This document shows positions 6,630 to 14,143 of a stretch of DNA of 14,294 nt, piece by piece (position 1 is the first letter of the stretch; every line of letters begins with the position of its first letter). The translations under genes and the position numbers were made by a program. This DNA is from DASQVO01 sp035640715 (GTDB lineage: Bacteria > Actinomycetota > Actinomycetes > Streptosporangiales > Streptosporangiaceae): positions 1-14,294 of the forward strand of contig DASQVO010000403.1 in assembly GCA_035640715.1 (NCBI GenBank). Reading direction: 5' to 3'. The notes under the pieces were generated by a model. It was not told where the DNA came from and did no database searches. It saw nothing but the letters and a program-made list of their open reading frames with translations.

Positions 6630-6994
6630 CACGCGCTGACGTGGGCGCGCTGACTGCGATCGCGGAGATAACACTGGTGCCCGTCGGCAAGACGTGGCAG
6701 AGTGCGGACGGCAGGTTGAGAGGCGCTGCAACGGGACGCTGCCCCGCCACGCTCGGCCTGCCGCAACTCTTAAGGGCGCCTCCGACTTAGGAGGCCCCAT
6801 GGGCGGCACCGCGCCCGCACCTTGCGGTACCGGCGTCAGTGAGGACGAGCTCGTCGCGCGCCAGATCGTGGCGGGCCCGCGCGCTGTTCCCGCTGGGGAT
6901 CTGGGGTTACACGTCAAGCTTCAATTTTCTTAGAGTTCTTTTGTTGTTTTCTGAGTCCGAGTGAACACACGTTTGTCGGAAGTAATGATGAGAC
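6630..6994. other. Intergenic region upstream of the phosphoesterase operon
   Basis: Apart from the doubtful 44-residue frame, this stretch has no gene. Its last 75 bases are AT-rich for this genome (TTCAATTTTCTTAG through TTGTTGTTTTCTGAG), a likely promoter area for the downstream operon. On the minus strand 6966-6956 reads GTTCACTCGGA, which fits 10 of 11 positions of the Streptomyces PHO-box repeat unit as I remember it. No second adjoining unit is visible. Confidence 0.4.
6799..6933 (+). CDS. Possible 44-residue small protein
   Basis: An AGGAGG (6789-6794) lies 4 bases upstream of the ATG, and the frame runs MGGTAPAPCGTGVSEDELVARQIVAG to a TAG at 6931. There is no signal peptide or membrane helix. 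The ribosome binding site also forms the right arm of a small hairpin (GCCTCC/GGAGGC, about 6779-6796), which could hide it. The call rests only on the ribosome binding site, so it may be chance. Confidence 0.3.
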   Translation: MGGTAPAPCGTGVSEDELVARQIVAGPRAVPAGDLGLHVKLQFS

Positions 6995-8194
6995 GTGACC
7001 TCCTTGATATCCAGCCGCCGCCGTTTCAGCTGGATGGCGGTCGGCGCTTGCATGGCAGCAGCCGTCTCACTGGCGCCGCCGCTCACCGCCCAGGCGACTG
7101 CTTCGCCCGCCCCCCACATCGGCCACGTCTTCGTCATCATGCTGGAGAACGAGGGGTACGCCTCAACCTTCGGCGATCCCTCCGCCGACCCGTACCTGGC
7201 AAGCACCCTGCCCTCCCAGGGGGCGCTGCTGACCCAGTACTACGGCACCGGCCACGAGAGCAACGACAACTACGTGTCCATGATCAGCGGCCAGGCACCG
7301 AACCCCCAGAACCAGGCCGACTGCCAGGTGTACAGCGACTTCGCCGGCACTGGCGCGCTGGTCCCCCCAGGCCAGGCCGTCGGCAGCGGCTGCGTGTTCC
7401 CGGCCTCCGTGCCTACTGTCGCCAACCAGATCACCTCCGCCGGCCTGACCTGGAAGGGCTACATGGAGGACATGGGCAATGACCCCAGCCGGGAGCCGGC
7501 GGTGTGCGCCCACCCGCCGCTCAACGCGCAGGACAACACCCAGAGCGCGGTGTCCGGTGACGGGTACGTGACACGGCACGACCCGTTCGTCTACTTCCAC
7601 TCGATCATCGACAACCAGGCCTACTGTGACGCCCACGTGTTGCCACTCGGCTCGCCTGGCGGCGCGCTGCCCCCCAGCGTCCCTGCCGGCACCACGGGCC
7701 TGGCCACCGACCTGAAGTCGGTCTCCACCACGCCGAATCTGTCCTATATCGTCCCCAACGTCTGCAACGACGGGCACGATTACCCCTGCACCAACCAGCC
7801 GTCGGGGGCGAGCGCCCTGGCCGACATCGACGCCTTCCTCAGCACCTGGGTGCCTAAGATCACCTCATCGCCGGCCTTCAAACGTGACGGCCTGCTGGTG
7901 ATCACCTTCGACGAGTCCGCCGGCCCCCAGAGCGACTCCACGTCGTGCTGCGGTGAGGTCCCGGGGCCCAACTCACCGTTGCCCGGCATCACCGGTCCCG
8001 GCGGGGGGCGCACCGGCGCCGTTCTCATGTCGCCCTACATCAAGGGCGGCACGGTGAGCTCGACCGGTTACAACCACTACTCGCTGCTGGCTTCCATCGA
8101 AAGCGAACTGGGTCTGTCCCGGCTCGGCTACGCCGCCGACGTTCCGGCCGTCTTCGGTTCCGACGTGTTCACCGCCACCGGAGGAGACCACTGA
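6995..8194 (+). CDS. Tat-exported phosphoesterase (acid phosphatase AcpA / PF04185-like)
   Basis: This 399-residue secreted protein belongs to the phosphoesterase superfamily of acid phosphatases and phospholipases C. The N-terminus has a twin-arginine motif, SRRRFSW (residues 7-13), a hydrophobic stretch and cleavage near residues 35-40, so it is probably exported folded with its metals. Superfamily signatures are MLENEGY with Glu51-Asn52, HESNDNYVSMISG (87-99, holding the likely nucleophile Ser89), PNVCNDGHD (254-262), TFDES with Asp306-Glu307, and YNHYS (359-363). In characterised relatives the E-N and D-E pairs bind metal. The substrate is not readable; phosphomonoesters are a reasonable guess. 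The GTG start has little ribosome binding site; it was chosen because it places the arginine motif at the N-terminus. It ends one base before the phospholipase gene. Confidence 0.88.
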   Translation: MTSLISSRRRFSWMAVGACMAAAVSLAPPLTAQATASPAPHIGHVFVIMLENEGYASTFGDPSADPYLASTLPSQGALLTQYYGTGHESNDNYVSMISGQAPNPQNQADCQVYSDFAGTGALVPPGQAVGSGCVFPASVPTVANQITSAGLTWKGYMEDMGNDPSREPAVCAHPPLNAQDNTQSAVSGDGYVTRHDPFVYFHSIIDNQAYCDAHVLPLGSPGGALPPSVPAGTTGLATDLKSVSTTPNLSYIVPNVCNDGHDYPCTNQPSGASALADIDAFLSTWVPKITSSPAFKRDGLLVITFDESAGPQSDSTSCCGEVPGPNSPLPGITGPGGGRTGAVLMSPYIKGGTVSSTGYNHYSLLASIESELGLSRLGYAADVPAVFGSDVFTATGGDH

Positions 8195-8195
8195 G

Positions 8196-9719
8196 ATGAG
8201 CCACTCCCGACCGAAACCGCGGCCCTGGCTGCCGTTGACCCGCCGCCGCTTCCTCACCGCGGCGGGCGGGGCGGCGGCGTTCGGCGCCCTTGGCGGTCCC
8301 GGGCTGCTGGGCCGGGCCGCAGCCGGCACCACGCCACAGGAACTGCCCGCCTCGACGTCAGCCGCCCTGCACGTGCTCGGCCGGAGCACCCTGCGCCTCC
8401 CCGGCTCCCTGCCAGCCCCGTCCGTGGCTGCTGGCACCGACACCTTGCCAGGGATCGACCACATCGTGGTCCTGATGCTGGAAAACCACTCCTACGACAA
8501 CATCCTCGGCATGCTCGGCCGGGGACCCGGCCAGACCCCCCGGGGAGACGGGTTCACGATCGGGACCGACGGCCTGCCGACCGCCACCAACCCTTATGGG
8601 GACGGGCGGATCCAGCACGCGTTCCATATGCCCACCACCTGCCAGCTCCCTGGGACCCCAAGCCAGCAGTGGACCGCCAGTCACCACGCCTACGACGGGG
8701 GCCGCAACGACGGCTTCGTCACCGCCCCCATCTACTACGGTTCGTCACAGACCGTCGGGGGTGTCGCCATGGGCTACTGGACCGGCAACGATCTTCCCTT
8801 CACCTACGCCCTAGCGGAGACGTTCCCCATCGGCGACCGGTGGTTCTCCTCCCTTCTAGGCCAGACCGACCCCAACCGCCGCTACCTGATCGCCGGGACG
8901 TCAGCGGGCATGACCGGCGACATCGGCACGAGCCCGGGCAACTTCATTCCCGATGCAGGATTGCCCCTGCCCGCGAACGGCACCATCTTCAACACCCTTG
9001 ATCGCTACGGGATCACCTGGGCCAACTACGTCAGCTCCTTCCCGACAGGGGCCACCCCCGAGCTCTACCCCACCGACGACGCCGTGACCGAGCAGGCCCA
9101 CTACAAGCCGTTCTCGCAGTTCTACGCGGACGCGGCGGCGGGAACCCTGCCGTCCTTCTCTCTCCTCGACCCCGACTACGGCACCCAGTCGCAGGAGAAC
9201 CCGCAGAACATAGCGGTCGGGGAGCGTCTCCTGGCCGACGTGGTCAACGCGCTGGGCAGCTCACCGCTGTGGCACTCGACGCTATTCGTTCTGGTCTACG
9301 ACGAGCACGGCGGCTACTTCGACCATGTCCCTCCGCCAGCCGCGCTGGCCCCTGACGCCATCCCCCCGATGGTCGAACCGGGTGAGTCGGTCTACGACGG
9401 GTTCAGCCGCTACGGATTCCGCGTGCCGTCGGTGGTCGTGTCCCCCTACGCCAAACGCAACTACGTCAGCCACGTCTACTACGACCACACATCGATCCTC
9501 GCCACGCTCGAACGCAAGTGGAACCTGCCGGCGCTCACCTACCGTGACGCCAACGCCAACGACCTCACCGACTTCATCGACCTCGACGCTCTCAGCATGG
9601 GCCACCCGGTGTTCCGCACCCTGCCCCGCCTGCCAGCGCCCGGCGACACCCCCGCTGCCCTGGCCTGCTCGGTGAACGGACCGGGAACCATACCACCGCC
9701 AGGGTCGATCAGTGGCTGA
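8196..9719 (+). CDS. Tat-exported phospholipase C-like phosphoesterase
   Basis: The 507-residue protein resembles bacterial phosphatidylcholine- or non-specific phospholipases C, which release the phosphorylated head group from phospholipids. The Tat signal is TRRRFLTAAGG (residues 15-25). Superfamily motifs follow: HIVVLMLENHSYDN with Glu96-Asn97, SHHAYDGGRNDGF (162-174), GQTDPNRRYLIAGTSAG (222-238), VYDEHGGYFDH (367-377) with Asp369, Glu370, His371, Asp376 and His377, and YDHTSI (429-434). Length is short for phosphocholine-specific forms with extra C-terminal domains and fits the minimal catalytic type. GGAGGAG (8180-8186) sits 9 bases before the ATG, and the upstream gene stops one base earlier, so the two are co-transcribed and probably co-translated. 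A 7-bp hairpin (9706-9722) spans the stop. Confidence 0.92.
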   Translation: MSHSRPKPRPWLPLTRRRFLTAAGGAAAFGALGGPGLLGRAAAGTTPQELPASTSAALHVLGRSTLRLPGSLPAPSVAAGTDTLPGIDHIVVLMLENHSYDNILGMLGRGPGQTPRGDGFTIGTDGLPTATNPYGDGRIQHAFHMPTTCQLPGTPSQQWTASHHAYDGGRNDGFVTAPIYYGSSQTVGGVAMGYWTGNDLPFTYALAETFPIGDRWFSSLLGQTDPNRRYLIAGTSAGMTGDIGTSPGNFIPDAGLPLPANGTIFNTLDRYGITWANYVSSFPTGATPELYPTDDAVTEQAHYKPFSQFYADAAAGTLPSFSLLDPDYGTQSQENPQNIAVGERLLADVVNALGSSPLWHSTLFVLVYDEHGGYFDHVPPPAALAPDAIPPMVEPGESVYDGFSRYGFRVPSVVVSPYAKRNYVSHVYYDHTSILATLERKWNLPALTYRDANANDLTDFIDLDALSMGHPVFRTLPRLPAPGDTPAALACSVNGPGTIPPPGSISG

Positions 9720-9999
9720 TCGTCGCAGGTCAGCGCGACGCCGGACTGGCGGTACGCCTGAGTCGGCTTGGTCGCTGTCAATGAAGTGGCCGCTCCGGCA
9801 GGCGGCATAACAAACTGATCCGGCAACGAGGCTCCCGGGACGGTGATCTTGGCGGACCACCGAGACCTACCGGAGCCTCGTTGCCATGTCACGCCGGCAC
9901 GCCACTCCAGCTGGGGCGCCGCGTCTACCGATCCAGGCGTCGCAGACTTGCCCTGTGCAGGCGCGCTCTGGTCGGATAAGCGGTGAGTAAAACCAGGCC
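9720..9999. other. Gene-free junk-like region between the phospholipase and the TrpB2 remnant
   Basis: No intact gene is seen. The region holds the 14-bp inverted repeat at 9822-9885 and then unrelated sequence up to the truncated 5' edge of the TrpB2-like fragment, where an in-frame TAA (9988-9990) sits 9 bases before it. The arrangement suggests insertion-element debris. Confidence 0.45.
9822..9885. repeat. 14-bp perfect inverted repeat with a 36-nt spacer
   Basis: GGCAACGAGGCTCC (9822-9835) and GGAGCCTCGTTGCC (9872-9885) are perfect inverted copies. A smaller stem, CGGTG/CACCG (9841-9845 and 9858-9862), nests inside. It could be a residual transposon end pair, a MITE core or a large transcript hairpin downstream of the phospholipase operon. 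No transposase is nearby. Confidence 0.75.
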
Positions 10000-10724
10000 G
10001 TGGAGGTCGCTGGCGGGGACCCCGGCACCCGGTACTCCCTCGGCAGCGTGCTCAACCATGTCCTGATGCACCAGACAGTGATCGGTGAGGAGGCCCTCAA
10101 GCAATTCGCGGCGGCGGGTAAGGTAGCGCCCGACCTGATCGTGGGCTGCACCGGCGGTGGGTCGAACTTCGCCGGCCTTTCCTGTCGTTCCTGCGGGAAA
10201 AGCTGGCCGGGCGGATAGCACCGGTTATCCGCGCGGTTGAGCCCGCCGCGTGCCCGTCGTTCACTCGTGGGCGATACGCCTACGATTCCGGCGACACGGC
10301 CGGGTTCACGCCGCTGCTGAAGATGCACACGCTGGGCCATGATTTCATCCCCGACCCGATCCACGCAGGCGGCCTGCGGTACCACGGCATGTCGCCGTTG
10401 CTCTCGCACGCCTACGAACTCGGCCTGTTCGAGGCGGTCACCAAGCCCCAGCGGGAATGCTTCGCGGCCGGTGTGGCCTTCGCCCGCGCGGAGGGGATCG
10501 TGCCTGCGCCGGAGCCGACGCACGCGCTCGCCGCGGTTATCGAGGAAGCCAAGCGGTGCGCGGAGACGGGCGAGGAGAAGGTTATCCTGACCGCCCTGTG
10601 CGGCCACGGTCACTTCGACATGTTCGCCTACCAGCGCTACCTGTCCGGTGAGATGCAGGATTTCGAGCTTCCGCAGGAGCGGATCGACGTGGCGCTGGCC
10701 AAGCTGCCGGCCCTGTCCATGTAA
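10000..10724 (+). pseudogene. trpB: 3' remnant of TrpB2-type tryptophan synthase beta chain
   Basis: Intact TrpB2 makes tryptophan from serine and indole using pyridoxal phosphate. The remnant starts at about TRYSLGSVLNHVLMHQTVIGEEAL and holds the phosphate-binding loop CTGGGSNFAG. It then breaks at about 10180-10190 by an apparent one-base loss. The second frame continues FLREKLAG...EPAACPSFTRGRYAYDSGDTAGFTPLLKMHTLGHDF through IHAGGLRYHGMSPLLSH to the end at LSM. The N-terminal half, including the catalytic lysine region, is missing, and an in-frame TAA precedes the fragment. From usual TrpB2 length (about 420-450 residues), some 200 residues are lost. From 10323 a 133-residue frame remains open but cannot be an enzyme alone. 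The lack of trpA/trpC neighbours fits a stray relic. Confidence 0.85.
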
Positions 10725-10730
10725 CGGTCA

Positions 10731-10763
10731 CGCCCAGCCCGGCCCTCGCGGCCGGACTGGGCG
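10731..10763 (+). terminator. Hairpin after the TrpB2 remnant
   Basis: CGCCCAG (10731-10737) pairs with CTGGGCG (10757-10763), and CCGGCC (10739-10744) pairs with GGCCGG (10750-10755), with one C-A mismatch and a 5-nt loop. The following bases are TTCGGGC, not a strong T-run. It lies 6 bases after the stop, as expected for the terminator of the former gene. Confidence 0.6.
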
Positions 10764-10951
10764 TTCGGGCTCAGGTCGTCACGAGGCCGACCGTGAGACC
10801 GGCTCACCGGTGGTCGGGTCGAGGAACAGTGGGCGTGCGGCCGGCCGCGCGCGAATAAGCGGTCGATAGGCGCCGCAGGGGGTATCAGCCGTTTCGGTCA
10901 TGGATGAGCGGGTACGGCTCGAATCGATGTTCGACCTTGGGGGAGGGTGGC

Positions 10952-11239
10952 GTGAAGGGTGACCGAGTCGAGATCGTGATCGACACGGGCGAGGGCACCC
11001 GCACCTATGAGGTGGCCGCGACCCGGGCCGGCCGCCGGGTGGACATCGTTAACCGGCGGGGCGTCGTGGAGGTGAGCGAAGTGACCCGCAGCGGGACGCC
11101 GGTGCGGACCGCCCGGTTCATGGCGAGCAGGATTCTCGCACTGGTCGAGCACCCGGCGGTCGACCGTGCCGAACGGCCTGCCCGTGGCGCGCAGGAAACG
11201 AGAGGTGGTGCGCGTCCCAGTCACAGCGGGCGCGACTGA
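10952..11239 (+). CDS. Small conserved-looking protein of 95 residues, unknown function
   Basis: GGAGG (10942-10946) precedes this GTG by 5 bases. The product begins MKGDRVEIVIDTGEGTRTYEVAATRAGRRVDIVNRRGVVEVSEVTRSG, an alternation of charged and branched residues that suggests a small beta-sheet domain. A helical stretch (TARFMASRILALVEHP) and a polar, probably disordered tail follow. There is no signal peptide or membrane helix. I do not recognise a named family; it reads like a conserved actinomycete hypothetical protein. A longer frame from 10904 lacks a ribosome binding site. It converges on the PPOX-family gene across 63 bases. Confidence 0.7.
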   Translation: MKGDRVEIVIDTGEGTRTYEVAATRAGRRVDIVNRRGVVEVSEVTRSGTPVRTARFMASRILALVEHPAVDRAERPARGAQETRGGARPSHSGRD

Positions 11240-11302
11240 TGGCGACGCCGCGGACGGCACCGGGATCGCCGGAGCCGGAGGCGGTCGGTGGCGGTGGCGC
11301 TC

Positions 11303-11752
11303 TCAGTACCGGGGTTCGCGCCGCCAGCCGTTGCCCTGGTGCCATGACTCGATCACGAGGTGATCAGCGGGCGTGCCCACGTAGGTGAGAACGGCCTCGG
11401 TGATGTCCATCTTGAACAGGGTGCCCGCGGGACCATCAGTAGGACCCGTCTCGATCAGGGTGCCGGCCAGCTTGGCGTCGCCCGGCCACTCCGGATCACC
11501 CTCCGGGGCATCGACCGTCGGACTGTGCAGCGCCACCCGCGGATCGCGGCGGACGTCGAGCAGCTTCACCGAGCCGGCCATCATCCCCATCGTGACCTCC
11601 TCGTCGCCGAACTCAGTCTCGATCGCGCTGATGCGCGGTGAGCCATCGCGGCGCACGGTGGCGAGCGCCTTGTTAATTCCCATGCCGAATCGCCTGCGAA
11701 CCCGCTTAGAGAAATCCGGGGCATCCTTCGCGATCTCCCCCCATGTCGCCAT
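11303..11752 (-). CDS. Pyridoxamine 5'-phosphate oxidase-family (PPOX) split-barrel protein
   Basis: The 149-residue protein has the flavin split-barrel pattern: an N-terminal helix, the core strand pair ALATVRRDGSPRISAIETEF (residues 29-48), then a MGMMAGSVKLLDVRRDPRVALHS segment (about 55-77), which in the family lines the FMN or F420 site. C-terminal strands end LVIESWHQGNGWRREPRY. Such small PPOX proteins are cofactor-binding oxidoreductases with varied substrates; none can be assigned. I chose the ATG at 11752 because AGGA (minus strand, about 6 bases upstream) fits it and the family starts near MATW. It diverges from the HAD gene with 108 bp between, probably sharing a promoter region. 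Confidence 0.85.
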   Translation of the reverse strand: MATWGEIAKDAPDFSKRVRRRFGMGINKALATVRRDGSPRISAIETEFGDEEVTMGMMAGSVKLLDVRRDPRVALHSPTVDAPEGDPEWPGDAKLAGTLIETGPTDGPAGTLFKMDITEAVLTYVGTPADHLVIESWHQGNGWRREPRY

Positions 11753-11860
11753 CGCCCGTCCTTTCGCTCGCCTCGATTGCGGCCACATCCGTCACGACCC
11801 TAGCCAGGGGCGCCGACATTTTCGGTAGTGCGCAGCGTGCAGCAATGACAGGGTGGAGGC

Positions 11861-12583
11861 ATGATCAAAGGACTGGCCGGCTTCGACGCGCTGAGCTTCG
11901 ATTGCTACGGAACGCTCATCGACTGGGAGTCCGGTATCGCAGCGGTGCTCGGCCCGTGGGCACGGTCGCGGGGGCTCGAGATGAGCGACGAGGCGCTGCT
12001 GACCGCCTACTCAGGTCACGAGGCCCGCGCCGAGGCCCAGCACCCCGGCGAGCTCTATCCCGCCATCCTCGCCCGGGCCATGCGCGACCTCGGCCGCGAA
12101 CTCGGCGCGGAGGTCAGCGACGACGACGCGGAGCGCCTCGCCCGTTCCGTGCCCGACTGGCCGCCGTTCGGCGACTCCCGCGGCGCACTGACCGCGCTGG
12201 GTGAACGGTACAAGCTCATCATCTTGTCCAATGTGGACCGCGACTCGTTCGCCGCGAGCAACCGCCGCCTCGGCGTGACCTTCACCAGCATTCTCACCGC
12301 GCAGGACATCGGCAGCTACAAGCCCTCGCCGCGCAACTTCGAGGCACTGCTGGCCGAGGCCGCCCGGCTCGGGATCGGTGAGGGCCGGCTGCTGCACGTG
12401 GCGCAGAGCCTGTTCCATGACCACCTTCCCGCCAAGAAGGCCGGCCTGCCGACTGTCTGGATCAACCGCCGGCACGACCGGCCGGGCTGGGGCGCGACGC
12501 CAGCGCCCGCCGCGGACGTCACGCCGGACTGGGAGTTCCCGTCCATGGCCGACTTCGCCGAAGCCGTGGCGGCCGGGAACTAG
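11861..12583 (+). CDS. HAD-superfamily hydrolase, haloacid dehalogenase type II-like
   Basis: The 240-residue cytoplasmic enzyme carries the four HAD motifs. Motif I is FDCYGTLIDW with nucleophile Asp14. Motif II is ILSNVD with Ser123. Motif III is the Lys in SYKPSPRNF (Lys154). Motif IV is HVAQSLFHDHLPAKKAG with Asp187. The pattern matches the (S)-2-haloacid dehalogenase subgroup, which replaces halogen by hydroxyl through an aspartyl ester, but many members act on phosphate esters, so substrate is open. GGAGG (11855-11859) is only one base from the ATG, too close for normal use, and no other in-frame start fits; a leaderless or atypical start is possible. Its stop codon lies inside a short direct repeat (12569-12619). 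Confidence 0.9.
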   Translation: MIKGLAGFDALSFDCYGTLIDWESGIAAVLGPWARSRGLEMSDEALLTAYSGHEARAEAQHPGELYPAILARAMRDLGRELGAEVSDDDAERLARSVPDWPPFGDSRGALTALGERYKLIILSNVDRDSFAASNRRLGVTFTSILTAQDIGSYKPSPRNFEALLAEAARLGIGEGRLLHVAQSLFHDHLPAKKAGLPTVWINRRHDRPGWGATPAPAADVTPDWEFPSMADFAEAVAAGN

Positions 12584-12619
12584 CCCGGGGCGGTAGCGGC
12601 CGGGAACTGGCCGGGGCGG
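12569..12619 (+). repeat. Direct repeat of about 25 bp over the HAD stop codon
   Basis: Copy one (12569-12593) and copy two (12596-12619) share GCGGCCGGGAACT, then TAGCCCGGGG against GGCC-GGGG, then CGG, with one substitution and one indel, offset 27. Copy one contains the HAD stop TAG; copy two has TGG at that point. Confidence 0.8.
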
Positions 12620-12713
12620 CGGCAAGGGCCGCTGGGCAGCACCACGCGGGCGCGAGGGGCCCAGATGTGCCAGGTCAGGCGGGTAGTAGCCACTGGGGCA
12701 GGCTAACGCCGCC

Positions 12714-12764
12714 GCACGGCACTAGCTGGCGCACGGCACTAGCTGATGCACGGGACTAGCTGAC
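12714..12764 (-). repeat. Three tandem 17-bp repeats over the FMN reductase stop codon
   Basis: Units are 12714-12730, 12731-12747 and 12748-12764, each GCACGG(C/G)ACTAGCTG plus two variable bases. The minus-strand gene's stop (TAG, 12758-12756) lies in the unit nearest the gene. Each further unit repeats the CAGCTAG end in a new frame. Confidence 0.9.
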
Positions 12765-13295
12765 GGCGCTGACGATGACGTCGAGGACCTCGGTGGCCTC
12801 GGCGCGGAAGCCAGGGTCGTTGACCAGCCCGTCCGGCCCGACTGCCTGGCCGGATACCGTGATCCGGCGGCAGGCTCCGTCGATGACAGCCGCGCCCACG
12901 TAGCCGAGCACGCTGGCCAGCGATTGCTCGGCGCCCGCCCCACGGCCCGGGTGGGCCACATTGATCCACGCCGCGGGCTTGCCGTACATCTCGCCGCCGC
13001 CGACCGTCCAGTCGAGCAGGTTCTTGAAGCTTCCGGGCAAGCTGCCGGCGTACTCCGGTGTGCAGAACACCACCGCATCTGCCGCCGCGATCTGCTGCCG
13101 CAACTCAGCCGCGGCACGCGGCAGCGGCTCGTGGTCGTCGTCGGGGTTGAACGCCGGCAGACTGCTCAATCCGTCGTACAGCACGGCTGTCACCAGCTCA
13201 GGCGCGACGGCCTGTATGGTCGGCAGCGCCGCCGTGTTGCTGGATCCGCTGCGCGGGCTGCCCGACACCAGCAGAATCCGTGTCCGCCGAGTCAC
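12756..13295 (-). CDS. NAD(P)H-dependent FMN reductase (flavodoxin-like)
   Basis: The protein has a flavodoxin fold that binds FMN and takes electrons from NAD(P)H. The phosphate-binding loop is VSGSPRSGSSNTA (residues 10-22), and the isoalloxazine region is TPEYAGSLPGSFKNLLDW (79-96). Both are typical of the NADPH-dependent FMN reductase family of about 180 residues. On the minus strand, GGGAGGA is followed by ATG (13298) and GTG (13295). The spacing to GTG is 4 bases and to ATG only 1, so I chose GTG, giving 179 residues; the ATG differs by one codon. It may supply reduced flavin or quench quinones. It is divergent from the DUF2071 gene by 86 bp. The 3' end sits in a 17-bp tandem repeat. 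Confidence 0.9.
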   Translation of the reverse strand: MTRRTRILLVSGSPRSGSSNTAALPTIQAVAPELVTAVLYDGLSSLPAFNPDDDHEPLPRAAAELRQQIAAADAVVFCTPEYAGSLPGSFKNLLDWTVGGGEMYGKPAAWINVAHPGRGAGAEQSLASVLGYVGAAVIDGACRRITVSGQAVGPDGLVNDPGFRAEATEVLDVIVSAVS

Positions 13296-13381
13296 CATTC
13301 CTCCCACAACGTCTCGACCGTCACCCGCTGAATCTCTGAGCCCGCGGCGGGCGGGCCCTGGCCGGATGAGAGGCTGGGCTG

Positions 13382-14143
13382 GTGGATGAGGCCAGGACGA
13401 CGCGGCCGGAACGGGCCCGGGACGGCGGGGCTGCAGGCACCTGCCCGTTCACGATCGACAGACCGGTCATGCGCCAGCGGTGGGAGCGGGTGACGTTCCT
13501 GCACTGGCCGTTCGACCCCGCTGTGGTTGAGCGCCTGCTGCCGGACGGCCTGCGTGCCGACACCCACGACGGGGCCGCGTGGGTCGGGCTCGTGCCGTTC
13601 TTCATGCGGGTGGCAACCCCCGGCGGGCGCCGGGTGCCGTGGGTATCGAATTTCTGCGAGACGAACGTGCGGACCTACGTCCGCGACGGTGCGGGGCGGC
13701 AGGGCATCTGGTTCCTGTCGCTCGACGCGGCGCGGCTGGGCGCGGTCGTCACCGCACGCGTGACCTACCGGCTCCCGTACTTCTGGTCCTCGATGCGGCT
13801 CGGTACCCGCGGAGCGCAGGTGGGCTACGTCTGCCGGCGCCGCTGGCCCCGCCCGCGGCCGGCGACCAGCCGGGTGCGGATCACCATCGGCGAGCCGCTG
13901 GCACCGGCCGATGTCAGCGAGCGTGACCATTTCCTGACGGCGCGGTGGATGCTGTTCAGCGTCGTCGGCGGCCGGAGTTCGTTCGCGCGGGCGTGCCACC
14001 GGCCGTGGCCGCTGCACCGGGCGTGCGCCGAGGTCCTCGATGACCGGCTGCTCACTGCCGCGGGCCTTCCCGGGCCGCACGGCGAACCCCTGGTGCACTA
14101 CTCGCCCGGCGTGGACGTCGCCATAGGCCGCCCGGAACGATGA
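13382..14143 (+). CDS. DUF2071 / YqjF-like protein
   Basis: The 253-residue product follows the YqjF/DUF2071 pattern, a family related in fold to acetoacetate decarboxylase and of unknown activity. Characteristic segments are MRQRWERVTFLHWPFDPAVVERLLPDGL (residues 30-57), AWVGLVPFFMR, the FCETNVRTYVRDGAGRQGIWFLSLDA core, and PYFWSSM with a C-terminal LVHYSPGVDVAIGRP. The family motif usually begins at the MRQ methionine (13469), but that ATG has no ribosome binding site, so I kept the GTG at 13382, with GAGAGG about 9 bases upstream. The first 29 residues are then polar and probably disordered. No signal peptide is seen. Shared divergent control with the FMN reductase is possible. Confidence 0.85.
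   Translation: MDEARTTRPERARDGGAAGTCPFTIDRPVMRQRWERVTFLHWPFDPAVVERLLPDGLRADTHDGAAWVGLVPFFMRVATPGGRRVPWVSNFCETNVRTYVRDGAGRQGIWFLSLDAARLGAVVTARVTYRLPYFWSSMRLGTRGAQVGYVCRRRWPRPRPATSRVRITIGEPLAPADVSERDHFLTARWMLFSVVGGRSSFARACHRPWPLHRACAEVLDDRLLTAAGLPGPHGEPLVHYSPGVDVAIGRPER

Noticed and set aside
6281..6790. 169-codon plus-strand frame over the two-helix membrane protein
   Set aside because: It is an Arg/Gly/Ala-rich alternative frame of a gene with clear membrane helices and a ribosome binding site.
7163..7777. 204-codon minus-strand frame inside the first phosphoesterase
   Set aside because: It lies fully within a well-supported gene and shows only repetitive Gly/Val/Arg composition.
577..9732. 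ATCGTCGCAGGTCA shared at 577-590 and 9719-9732 as a common element end
   Set aside because: One shared 14-mer is expected about by chance in 14 kb of GC-rich sequence, and flanks differ.
13292..14098. 268-codon minus-strand frame over the DUF2071 gene
   Set aside because: It mirrors a clear plus-strand family gene, is rich in Arg/Pro/His typical of shadow frames and has no recognisable domain.
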